Below the pieces are notes generated by a model that saw only the letters and a program-made list of their open reading frames with translations, was not told where the DNA came from and made no database searches. Below are positions 28,699-37,820 of a stretch of 64,000 nucleotides of DNA, piece after piece (the stretch's first letter is position 1; every line of letters begins with the position of its first letter). Origin of the DNA: Cryoendolithus antarcticus (taxonomy: Eukaryota; Ascomycota; Dothideomycetes; Cladosporiales; Cladosporiaceae); the NCBI GenBank assembly GCA_002077065.1, contig NAJO01000031.1, forward strand, positions 124,001 through 188,000, given 5' to 3'. The position numbers and the translations under genes were made by a program.

Positions 28699-30755
28699 AT
28701 GGCTTTACCTTTACGACACGACCTACACAAGGTCGATTCCTCAAGCTTCGATTACATCTACGAGGAGAACGCGACCATCCATCTACAGGGTGGAGTTGTA
28801 CGTTGCAACGTATATCGTCCCAGGAAAGACGGGCAACATCCTGTGTTGGTTACCTACGGTCCGTACGGCAAGGACGTGCACTACTCTGTTTTTCATCCCC
28901 AGTCGTTTTCCGAAGTCCCGGACGACCACAAATCACCGCACTCCGCTTGGGAGACGCCAGATCCAGGCTTTTGGACTCGTAACGGCTATGCTATCGTTCG
29001 AGCCGACGAGGTCGGCTTGGGTCAATCGCCCGGCGTGCTGGACACCATGTCACGAGGTACCAGCCTGGCATTTGCGGGTGTCATCGAGTGGGCCGCAGAT
29101 CAGCCCTGGTCGTCTGGTAAGGTTGGTCTTTTAGGGATCAGCTACTATGCTGGCAGTCAGTGGCGAGTTGCAGCTCGAAGACCGCGCGGTCTATGCGCTA
29201 TTGTACCGTGGGAAGGGATGAGTGACTACTATCGCGATCGATGCCGGCATGGTGGTATCTTGTCGAACACGTTTATCGACTTCTGGTGGAATCGACAGGT
29301 AAGCTTAGGCGCAACGTCCCCTCGCCGCAAGTCCGAGTACTCGTGTACTACTATGGACGCACCTGCCACAGCGAATATGCTATACCACGTTAATGACACA
29401 GCGGAGACGAGGCAGCAGTCTCTTCCTACAGATCTAGCAACTCTCAAACACACGGCAATGTGCCCTATCCCTCTTGCAGATGCATGTATCATAGCACGGG
29501 AGGCTTCAGACTTTTGGAGTAGGACAGGTATTACATTGAAATTGCGCCGTGATTGACATTTGCACAGGTCCTTAAGAATCAGTACGGTCGACCTGGTCGT
29601 GCTGCTAAAAGTTGGTGTCCAGACACCATCGAAGGATCACTGGATGACGATACTCTGAACAAGAACTGCCACGACCAGACTGTGGAGAACGCACAAAGCA
29701 GATTCCTCGATGATGACTACTACGCGACTCGAGATTACAACATGGCTGACATCGAGGTCCCTTTGCTGTCTGTCGGCAACTGGGGAGGTGTACTGCTACA
29801 CCTCCGTGGCAACGTCGAAGGCTTCGTCAATGCCGGATCGGCAGTAAAGTATCTACGATTCATCACTGGCCGCCACGATCTGCCTTTCTACACCCCCGAG
29901 TGCGTCGAACTCCAGAAAAGCTTCCTCGATGCATTTCTGAAAGGCCATGATCCCAAAGGCTGGTCGAGAGGCGAGCAGCCGCTTGTTGAGTACAAAGTCA
30001 GAGTTGGTGATGTAGGGTTCAATGACGCTGCAGCTGAAGCCATCTACCCCACGAGATGTGCACCCGCCTGGCCACCGCCTAACACTCAGTACACCAAGTA
30101 TTATCTCACCTCGTCTCACGAGCTGACTGCCTCACATGATGATGCCATCACATCACAAGGGACTGCATCATTCGAGGCTCTGGGTAACTTAAAGCATCCT
30201 CGTTTGGTGTCCTTTACCTCCAAGCCGTTTGACAGCGAAGTCGAGTTCACTGGCCACATCGTCACTCATCTCAACGTCTCCGTCACGGCGCACGAAGGTG
30301 CCACCAGCACGCCAAGCGACATCGATCTGTTCGTCACGCTACGACACCTCGACTCTTCCGGCAAGGAAATCCACTATACTGGAACAGTCGGCGATCCTGT
30401 CCCCGTGACAAAAGGCTGGCTCCGCTGCAGTCTCCGCGCCGTGGACACCTCGCACCCCCGGCACAAGCCATGGCTACCTTACAGGACCTACCGATCCTCG
30501 GATCAGCTGCCTGTCAAGCCTGGTGAGGTGTATGGAGTGGACCTTGAACTTTGGCCCACGAACGTTATGGTCCTGCCTGCCGAGAAGCTGGTGTTCGAGG
30601 TATCTTCGGGTGATACTCAAGGGGCCGGGCTCTTCGAACACAACCATCCGGTGGACAGGAGTACGGAGAAGTTTACTGGGGTGAATCATGTGCACTTTGA
30701 GAATGGGAGGGCGAATTGGGTAATGATGCCTGTCATTCCTACATCAGGGAATTAG
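28699..30755 (+). CDS. CocE/NonD-family (peptidase S15-type) alpha/beta hydrolase
   Basis: Predicted serine hydrolase of 595 residues, related to bacterial cocaine esterase and Xaa-Pro acyl-peptidases. Exons are 28699-29298 and 29568-30755. The 269-nt intron (gtaagc...cacag) is in phase 0 and joins FIDFWWNRQ to VLKNQYGRPGR, a contiguous family block. The N-terminal catalytic domain starts RCNVYRPRKDGQHPVLVTYG and has YGKD, ADEVGLGQSPG and the nucleophile in GLLGISYYAGSQW. The acid and base probably lie around VPLLSVGNWGG and FITGRHDLPFYTPE. The C-terminal jelly-roll domain (DSEVEFTGHIVTHLNVSV onward) is typical. ATG 28699 is used because the frame's earlier opening is GTG. In this cluster it might hydrolyse a ring-cleavage product or release the substrate from an ester; that is inference. 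Confidence 0.9.
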
Positions 30756-31186
30756 AGTATCGACCTTTTCCCGTAGTACTGCGCATCTTCACTTGATAGT
30801 ATCAGTTCACGTTCACATGTAAGACCAGATGGGGCGTAAGTTCATCGTCATAGGCTGGATCTTGCCCGCATGACTGACAATGGAGGTGCTGCTCACTGGT
30901 GCGTTCCTTCCGCACCTAAAAACCCTGGACAAAAAGAGACTCGTACTTGCCACCAGGCAATGGACATCAACATGCGGTTGTAGCCACTTCCTCGCTCACT
31001 CAGAGTATAAGCTACAAATGTACATGTGATCGACTACCTCTACACGTCACCCTTGCGTGCGACAGACTCACGGTATCGACTCGAACCATCACTATCGGAC
31101 AAGGCTATCTTCACTACACTGCACGACTACCCGCACAACTACGATAGACCTCAATACGAGAAGGCTCACTTCTCAGAAACGACAAG
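30756..31186. other. Intergenic region
   Basis: Between the S15 hydrolase and the first membrane-protein gene. Nothing beyond ordinary flanking sequence is seen. Confidence 0.5.
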
Positions 31187-31726
31187 ATGGCCTCATCGAC
31201 CTACACGCAAGATTTCTGGGAGATCCTTCTGAATGTGCATCTCGCACTCCTGACCATCGCGATCATATTGGCAATCTGTGTAGGCGTCGTGCATTGGACA
31301 GAAAACAAGCTGAGTGCGTTCAATACCCAGCGTTCCTCAGTCTCACTACCCTTTGCTGATACGATGCCAGAACTCGAGCCCATTCACCGTCGACAGTTCG
31401 GCTTAATCAGGTTGGCGTTAATGTTCGTCGGGACCGACATGCTCGTGTGGTCGCAGATAATGCTCCGAGATGGACTCGCGCCGAAGGATGAAGCATGGCG
31501 ATCTACGATACGGACGTTAGAAGGCTGCGGGCTAGCGCTGGGCGCGATGTTGGTTGGACAGGTGGTGACTGGAGTCGGGTATCTGTTGGTGGATTGTTAC
31601 AGGCGGCGGCGTCGAGCTGCAAGAGACGTTGAGCAGCAGCAGGAGGATGCCATTGTTACAGAGTTGATGGAGGAGCGCGGAAGTTGTGTGCGTTGTAAAC
31701 GACCTGAGGAAAAGGTGGAATCGTAG
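31187..31726 (+). CDS. Small membrane protein, copy 1 of a tandem pair
   Basis: I do not recognise this family. The intronless frame encodes 179 residues. It has three hydrophobic segments: NVHLALLTIAIILAICVGVV (about 17-36), GLIRLALMFVGTDMLVWSQI (about 72-91) and GCGLALGAMLVGQVVTGVGY (about 115-134). An Arg-rich stretch (YRRRRRAARDVEQQQ) follows, and the tail carries a CxxC pair (GSCVRCKRPEE). The start codon (caagATGGCC) is well placed. A diverged copy lies 360 bp downstream on the same strand and shares the segment order. Function is unknown. Confidence 0.65.
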   Translation: MASSTYTQDFWEILLNVHLALLTIAIILAICVGVVHWTENKLSAFNTQRSSVSLPFADTMPELEPIHRRQFGLIRLALMFVGTDMLVWSQIMLRDGLAPKDEAWRSTIRTLEGCGLALGAMLVGQVVTGVGYLLVDCYRRRRRAARDVEQQQEDAIVTELMEERGSCVRCKRPEEKVES

Positions 31727-32086
31727 GGTAGGATATGGAGGGAGCGGGATCGCGAGGGATGCAGTCAGTCTGAGCGACAGTCGCTCATTCGTGAGATCTG
31801 GTCACATAGCTTGCCTCTCCAAGGCGCCTTCCTTGCAAATGTTGATGGCCTGATTTCGGTTGCTCTTGCACATTCGCTTCCCCGAGTGACGGCAGGTGAC
31901 ATGGCCTGAGCCACTTCCTCACCTGTACGTTGAACGTCACTTCTTGCTTCCCGACGGTCCACGGGTGTGTCTCGATTCTGATCAACAGCATCGCGATAAT
32001 ACCGTTTGCGTTGTTCCATCGACTTCAGAGCAGCAATCGACCGCGCAAACATTATCGAAGCTACGAAGCACCAATCGCCAAGCAAC
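31727..32086. other. Spacer between tandem membrane-protein copies
   Basis: Presumed 3' flank of copy 1 and promoter of copy 2. No distinct feature is seen. Confidence 0.45.
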
Positions 32087-32539
32087 ATGGCCGAGCAGAC
32101 AAACACTCAGGCAGCAATCGAAGTCTTCATCGACTTCCACCTCATGATCCTTACAATCGCCGGCCTTGGCCTCTCACGAATCTACTCCACACGCTGGGTG
32201 CAGCGACAACCCGGTATTTGCATCCTCAGCCGCCCTCGCCCTGCAGTAGAGAGACCGAGGATCATCTGACTCAATCCGGAAATTCCGTTCCTACGGATTA
32301 GCCCCTTCACGACCACTGGGCTAGTCTGGTGTAGCATAATCGACACCGCCGTGGTATACTGCGCAATTTTGACATCGTTTGGCGTGCTACCCACGCTTGT
32401 AGCATGGGAGACTACGGTCAGAATTTCGGCGCACTGCGGGTTTCTCTTGGGGTTCTTTGGGTTCGGGCAGGTGATTATGGCATTGGGCTGGAGGGTTGGC
32501 TCGTCGCAGGCAATGTGCGAGTGCTGCGGCCGGTCATGA
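32087..32539 (+). pseudogene. Membrane protein copy 2, interrupted by one in-frame TGA
   Basis: From ATG 32087 the frame encodes MAEQTNTQAAIEVFIDFHLM and ILTIAGLGLS, then hits TGA at 32267-32269. Exactly the same frame continues to 32539 with GLVWCSIIDTAVVYCAILTS and FGFGQVIMALGWRVG. These segments line up in order and spacing with copy 1 (NVHLALLTIAIILA, GLIRLALMFVGTDM and GAMLVGQVVTGVGYLL), including a similar gap between the hydrophobic segments. That argues for a single nonsense change rather than an intron. I found no donor/acceptor pair that removes the TGA in phase. The stop is followed by C (TGA-C), a context that can be leaky in fungi, so readthrough is possible. The C terminus (MCECCGRS) is shorter than in copy 1. 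Confidence 0.6.
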
Positions 32540-33555
32540 GCAGCAGCAGTAGCAGATGCAAGTCGTGGTACAGCGAGCAAACGGGCGAGAGGTAGTGGTA
32601 GAGGTCGTGAAATGCCTCTGCTGCAAGAGAATGGGATATTGCAGGACCGTGGAAACGGTCTCGTTGGAGGAGTAATATCTGACAGCCAGTACGGAGCGGC
32701 CGTGAAGACGCGGTGATCAATGGTTGATGTTGATGAAAAGCAGGACTCGTCATCGGCTCACCACAGATGTTGAGCTTTCTTCGACTTACCCTTGGACTCT
32801 ATCGCGCACGATGGCAGCCATCGTGTTGGCCTAGCAGCTTTCCAGGTTCCCACAACGAACAGTGGAGATGTCTCACGGCCATGAAGTCAACCTCGACTGC
32901 ACCGAGCGTGTGCGGTTATGGAACTTTGTTTCAGCTTCGGCTATGCTGCACTCCGCAAACGTTGAAACAAGTCACTCTTCACGGACGTGTAGCAATCATT
33001 ACATCGCTCTGACGCAGTAGACATGAGCAAAATCCGAATGCCTACACCCCTCAAGGCGCTGGAGTCTCGCGTGCGCAGCTTTGATGGAGCGCAGGTATGA
33101 CGATGGTGTTCTCGCACGAGCATCAGGTCTGCAGAGAAGCTCCTGGAAACACGGAGTGCAGGAATGAAGCCCTCCGTGTCTCGGGCAGATTGGGCGCACA
33201 TCGTTCCGCGTCTACTACTCAGAATTGTGCTCATGTACAGAATTCCCTGTAATCGAGTGCAACAGTGACGTGGACCGCGTGTATAAGCTGCGAATGATAG
33301 TTCCATTGCTTTGGATTTGTTCGGTTCAGCATGAAATGCGGTGAGAACAAAGCGGTGCTCACCCGTGTCAGCCAAGCTCCGCCCCACAAGCCACACGCGG
33401 CGGCTGCGGGTCGCCCCTTGCTCGTGCAAGGGCTGATTCAGGCTCAAAGGGCCAGCTGTCCTTAATAAAGCGCGCTGCCTCCCTCTCGCAACCTGTCCTT
33501 TCGCCCCTCCAGTCGGCTCCGTCCTAATGCAGAGCATCCACTGCAGGCAACCACC
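32540..33555. other. Upstream region of hacA (1 kb)
   Basis: A long minus-strand open frame (198 codons, 32941-33537) lies here, but its composition is not protein-like and no domain is visible. The hacA leader contains an upstream ATG at 33527. Confidence 0.5.
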
Positions 33556-33622
33556 ATGGAGACCACCACAAAGCTGTTTTCGACATCCGTCGATTCTATT
33601 TCCTCAGCACTCGACACAATGA
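33527..33622 (+). promoter_or_regulatory. Overlapping upstream ORF in the hacA leader
   Basis: A 31-codon frame begins at ATG 33527, 29 nt before the HacA start, and ends at TGA 33620-33622 inside the HacA coding region, in another frame. Its start context is weak (C at -3), whereas the main ATG (caccATGG) is strong. If it is in the mRNA it would compete with HacA translation; uORFs are known in Aspergillus hacA leaders. Confidence 0.4.
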
Positions 33623-34670
33623 TTTCCGACACACCACAATACCTCAAGATGGAGGATCTCCAACAACATGAGACCTCACCCACACCCACCATGACCGACT
33701 CCAACTCACAAACACCACCTCCCGCCGTCATAGTCCGTTCGATTCCGGCCAAGAAGCGGAAGTCATGGGGTCAGGAACTCCCTGAGCCCAAGACCGCTCT
33801 GCCTCCTCGTAAGCGCGCCAAGACCGACGACGAGAAGGAGCAGAGGCGGATTGAGCGGATCAAGCGCAATCGGGCAGCGGCGCACAACTCGAGGGAGCGC
33901 AAGCGACAAGAGACTGACAACCTCGCTGTCCTGCTCGCGCACGCCAACGCAAAACTCGATGCGTACCACAAGTTGCATGGCCCGTTACCTGCAAGTGTGG
34001 TGCTGCCTGAAGTGACGCTGTGTATGGAGGCTGAAGAGTATGTGTTCCTGTGTCTTGTCTGCCGAGGCTATGATGCGGCGGCGGATCGTACATGTGCTAA
34101 CGTACGTTCTAGCGAACCCACACCAGCCCCATCACACGCAGCCTCACGACTCTCATACGACACGGCCGGCTCTCCAACATCACCAGCCGACACAGTCATG
34201 ACCGCCTCTCCAATGATAAAACGAGAAGCAGCCATGGACCTCCCTCTCTCCGACCTCCCCCTCTTCGACCTCCTAAACCCCAAACCCGCCTCCCTTCCCC
34301 ACAACCTCGACGCGATGCAACATTCTGCCGCAATGTTGTCCGACCTGCAGTGTCCGTCGAGCCCACGGGAAGGGAGGAGTGCGATCCCGCCACCCTCGTC
34401 CACCAACAGCCAAACCCAAAGCTCCACCAGCCAATCTTCTCCCTCTCCGACCTCATGGTGGAGCAACCTCATCCTCCACCTCCTAGCCTCCCAACTTCGA
34501 CTCTGCTACCAGACGCTTCTTACGGGTATCTGGATGGCTTCTCCCTCGAGAACGACACGTATGATGCAGGCTTCGGCAGCTCGTATGTCGATGCGGACTT
34601 CACGTTTGACGAGTTCCTCCATGAGGAGCCGATTTCTTTTGCGGTCGACCAGGCCGCTGGCGCAGCTTAG
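33556..34670 (+). CDS. hacA: Unfolded-protein-response bZIP transcription factor HacA/Hac1 (spliced form)
   Basis: Master activator of the ER stress response. The N-terminal half holds KKRKSWGQELPEPKTALPPR and KRAKTDDEKEQRRIERIKRN, then RAAAHNSRERKR, the near-invariant HacA basic region. The following zipper is short (NLAVLLAHANAKLDAYHKL). A conventional 75-nt intron (34038-34112, gtatgt...gctaac...ctag) keeps the frame. A second, unconventional 20-nt intron (34348-34367) shifts the frame. After its removal the tail is GREECDPATLVHQQ...YLDGFSLENDTYDAGF...DEFLHEEPISF, ending at 34670, for 339 residues in all. Without that splice the frame runs on to 34827 with an unrelated Ser/Arg-rich tail (398 residues), presumably the uninduced form. 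Start ATG 33556 has an ideal context. Confidence 0.93.
34348..34367 (+). other. IRE1-type unconventional 20-nt intron of hacA
   Basis: Two hairpins flank exactly 20 nt. The 5' one is GAC-[CTGCAGT]-GTC, a 7-nt loop fitting the CNGCNGN consensus of IRE1 targets. The 3' one is CCC-[ACGGGAA]-GGG, also a 7-nt loop. Cutting each loop after its third base (G47/C48 and G67/G68 of the 34300s) removes 34348-34367 and joins CTG to GGA. That opens the conserved-looking acidic C terminus. A 20-nt hacA intron is the published size in Aspergillus and Trichoderma. Confidence 0.85.
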
Positions 34671-35097
34671 TGCAGCGACGGGCTTGGTCGGACCTGCGAG
34701 GGAGGATCGGTCTGATTTGAGGGTTTCGTCGGATGGGAATGACAGCGCGACTAGCGGGTGTCGGGGGTTGCAGGGTACGAGTATGGTGAGGGAGAAGGTC
34801 AATGAGGCAGATGATGCCGGGTCATGATGGCGTTTGAAGGGATTGGGCAAAATCTAGGATAGCTTGGTCTACCTTGTGTATCAATATGAATGAAAAGTCG
34901 ATTGGTACCTTACTTGCACTCTCGTCCACTGTGAAGCGTTTAGTTGAAAATCTCACCGCATCTAGAACTCGTTTTTTGTCACGCATAGTATACATGTTAT
35001 CGTCATCAACCCCAACCCAGGAACCTGGAGACCTCAAACCGAAGGTACAGTATTCGCCATCCTGAGTAGTGAAACTCGCAGCACTGCCTCACGGATG

Positions 35098-37236
35098 CTA
35101 CTCCACGCCCGCAGCCCCATTCCCCGTCCCTGCCCTCCCCATCCTCTCAATGTTAGCCAAAATCCTGCTCTTCCCGCTCCCCGCCCTCCCAAGCGCACCC
35201 GGTGCCACGAGTCCACTTCTCCCAATCCTTGACTCCCCACCGGGTGCCTTCAGTCCACTGAGTGGCGGCGGTCGAGAAATACTCTTCCGGAAGTCCTCTA
35301 CAGCCGCCAGTGCACCTTGCGCGGGCCCGCTCACGGTCTGAGCTTGCAGGGCGAGCATCTCATCGACAGCAGCAACAAGATCGCCCTTCTCGATACGCTC
35401 TTGCTCTAGCTCTCGCGCCAGCTGAGTATGCTGAGACTGGAAAGCGTGATTCTCGCTCTCAAGTCGAGCCAGTGAGGCTTTGTGCTCCTCTAGCTCAGCC
35501 CGGAGCTCGTTATCTGCTGCATTCTGCACCGGACCGGAGAAAGTCGCATCCTTGCTCGCGCGAAGATCGAAGAGGTCTTTCTCTGCTGTGTCCAGGAGGG
35601 ATTGAAGCTCAGCGGTCTTACGCTCAGCACGTGCTTCGTAGCTCTTCTTCAGCGTCTCGACTTTGCGTTCGTGCTTTTCCTTATATATTCCATGCAGCTC
35701 GCGGCTCACGGCCTCGATCTTGGCGTCTATCTGTGCAGCGACGAGTGTGTCAATCTCCTCTTGTGTCGCGCCAGCACTACCACTTCCTGGCTCCGCACGG
35801 GCGCTGAGAGCAGCAGCAAAACGCTCCTCCGCTTTCGAAGCGCGTGCTTCAGCTTCTTCGACCCTACGCTCGCTATCCTCTGCTTTCTTTGCAAGCTCCT
35901 CCTTCTCGACTTCGCCTCGCATGACCTCTTCCTTGACGTCTCGCAGAACGGCCTCGACTTCCTGCCCGCGTCGCTCCCAACCTGCTTTCTCCTGCTCGAC
36001 GTGCTCGCGCTTGCTCTTCTCTTCGCGGACGGTCTCTTGCGCTTCGCCTACGCGGCGTTCGGCGTCTTGTACTGCGCGTTTCAGGCTCTCGACTTCGGCC
36101 TCACGACCAGAGAGAGTGGCTTTGAGGGAGGAGATCTGGCTGAGATAGGAGGACTTCAGGCTTTCGAGCTCGCGGACTGTGATTGTCGGCACTGAGCGTG
36201 GTGTTGGCGCGGGCGGAAGTTCGAAGTCAAGCAAGCTCAGCAGGTTTGACCCGCGACCAGGCGTGGCAGGAAGCATACTATGCCTTGTGCTACTTTTAGC
36301 TGGTGATCGCTGAGAGTTGATGAATTGAAGGAGGTTGGGCTCGGTGCTTGACTTTGCCGGCGATATCGACGCTGAAGGGCGAGTGATACCTTCGATCTGC
36401 TGGGTGAAATCGATCAAGAAGCTCGTGTTCTCGTTGTCGTCCGTCACAGCAGGTGCGCGCTGCTTCCGCGGCATGGGCGAAGGCGTGCGTGAGACAGAAG
36501 CTGATAGTCGCTTGCGTGTGGTACGTGGTGTCCTGGCTTCCTTCTCCGGCCGTGGTGTCTGTGAGAAGTCTAAGCGCTTTGTTGGAGACTGGCCTAGTCG
36601 AGCGAATAGGGTCATGTCGGGAAGCTCCGAGAAGGCACTGCAGCATGTGTCGTCTCCCACAGCAGTGTCCTGGTAGATTGATCGCGCGTCAAGTCCAGCT
36701 TGAAATTGTGATGGTGTGCGGGCGGAGTTGTAGCCTGATTCCTCGTAAGAATTGCCACGGCTGAGAGGCTTTGGTGTCCTGCCGCTTTCGCGGAGCATCC
36801 GCAATGGGGTCTTCTTGGGTGACTTTCGCGTAGATGGCGGTGGCATGAGCGACGCATCCTGACTCCCTCGTCGCTCAAGTGTCGCAGCTTCATCTGACTC
36901 AGCAACACCATCCAATGCCAGTGGAGAGGCGTGCGGTGTAGGAGCTTTCGACGGCGAAGAGCGCACTTTCACCGACACATCTCCCAACTCAGGCATGTTC
37001 TCCTTGTCCTCCATGATGTCTGTGAAGTCCAGTATATCTTCTTGCTGGATCGCGGCGGGTTTCGCGGGCGATGATTTGAGTTCTGGCGCGCTCTGGTATT
37101 GTTGACTCGGCATGCGGCTGATGTTCTCGACATCGGTCACAAACGGTGAGCTCGGCGGGCCAGTGAGGTCGAACATGCTCGGCTCGCCTGAACCGGGTAG
37201 CGGTAGCATAGATGGTGACTCCATGACTGCGTGCAT
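35098..37236 (-). CDS. Long coiled-coil protein, possibly spindle-pole or chromosome-segregation related
   Basis: 712 residues, intronless. The N-terminal 340 residues are Ser/Pro rich with many SP/TP sites (SSPSKAPTPHASP, RTPRTTRKRLSAS, KRLDFSQTP), which resemble CDK targets. A conserved block follows (NLLSLLDFELPPAPTPRSVP, TITVRELESLKSSYLSQISS). About 220 residues of coiled coil come next (SLKATLSGREAEVESLKRAV through RRVEEAEARASKAEERFAAA and KHERKVETLKKSYEARAERK). The C terminus is Gly/Arg rich and basic (GGESRIGRSGLVAPGALGRAG). From memory, related Pezizomycotina proteins are labelled kinetoplast-associated-like or spindle-pole (SnaD/Fin1-like) proteins; I cannot confirm this. The start is ATG 37236 or 37224. 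Confidence 0.75.
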   Translation of the reverse strand: MHAVMESPSMLPLPGSGEPSMFDLTGPPSSPFVTDVENISRMPSQQYQSAPELKSSPAKPAAIQQEDILDFTDIMEDKENMPELGDVSVKVRSSPSKAPTPHASPLALDGVAESDEAATLERRGSQDASLMPPPSTRKSPKKTPLRMLRESGRTPKPLSRGNSYEESGYNSARTPSQFQAGLDARSIYQDTAVGDDTCCSAFSELPDMTLFARLGQSPTKRLDFSQTPRPEKEARTPRTTRKRLSASVSRTPSPMPRKQRAPAVTDDNENTSFLIDFTQQIEGITRPSASISPAKSSTEPNLLQFINSQRSPAKSSTRHSMLPATPGRGSNLLSLLDFELPPAPTPRSVPTITVRELESLKSSYLSQISSLKATLSGREAEVESLKRAVQDAERRVGEAQETVREEKSKREHVEQEKAGWERRGQEVEAVLRDVKEEVMRGEVEKEELAKKAEDSERRVEEAEARASKAEERFAAALSARAEPGSGSAGATQEEIDTLVAAQIDAKIEAVSRELHGIYKEKHERKVETLKKSYEARAERKTAELQSLLDTAEKDLFDLRASKDATFSGPVQNAADNELRAELEEHKASLARLESENHAFQSQHTQLARELEQERIEKGDLVAAVDEMLALQAQTVSGPAQGALAAVEDFRKSISRPPPLSGLKAPGGESRIGRSGLVAPGALGRAGSGKSRILANIERMGRAGTGNGAAGVE

Positions 37237-37820
37237 GTATGTGCTTGTGGATATGTGTATGTGGTGCAGGTGTATTTCGAGATGGCTGTTTGTTTTTGGC
37301 CGTTGCTGGGCTGGCTGATTACCTAAGCTCGCGGTCTCTCACATACATATCTGCCACGACTATGGTCCAAACAACGCGTCAGTACTTACATGTGTGCATA
37401 GAGCATCTCAAGGAGAACTGGGGGCTGCCCGGATCGCGTGTCGTAATGACCAGTCATAGCAGAAGGCTTCGCGCGGAAAGCTCGCGATAGATCGCCTCAT
37501 CTGCTGGTGACGAATGACTCTTGCGATTGTACACTTGCGCAGCTCAGTCCCACTCGACACGTCAGCAGCACTTTGTGGCTCTCGTCTCAAGTCTTACGTG
37601 CTTCGTCTGTGCACACAAAGTGCGAGATCTTACAAGCTGCATCCAGGGTCGGACACAATTGACTTGTGCGAGTCCGAGAGGTATTAGAATGTGCGCATCG
37701 CTCCTCGCGTCTGTTGTGATACGTGCGTCGACCGAAATCGACGTCAGTGTGACAGACTAGGCTGCTGTCACAGGACCCGAGTGTCGTACAGTATTATGCA
37801 ATGCATTGATCTGCCACGCT
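37237..37820. other. Intergenic region
   Basis: Upstream region of the coiled-coil gene and 3' flank of ETR1. No gene, repeat or RNA signal is seen. Confidence 0.5.

Noticed and set aside
32941..33537. 198-codon minus-strand frame upstream of hacA
   Set aside because: No domain, no ATG/splice support, and composition unlike the real genes nearby.
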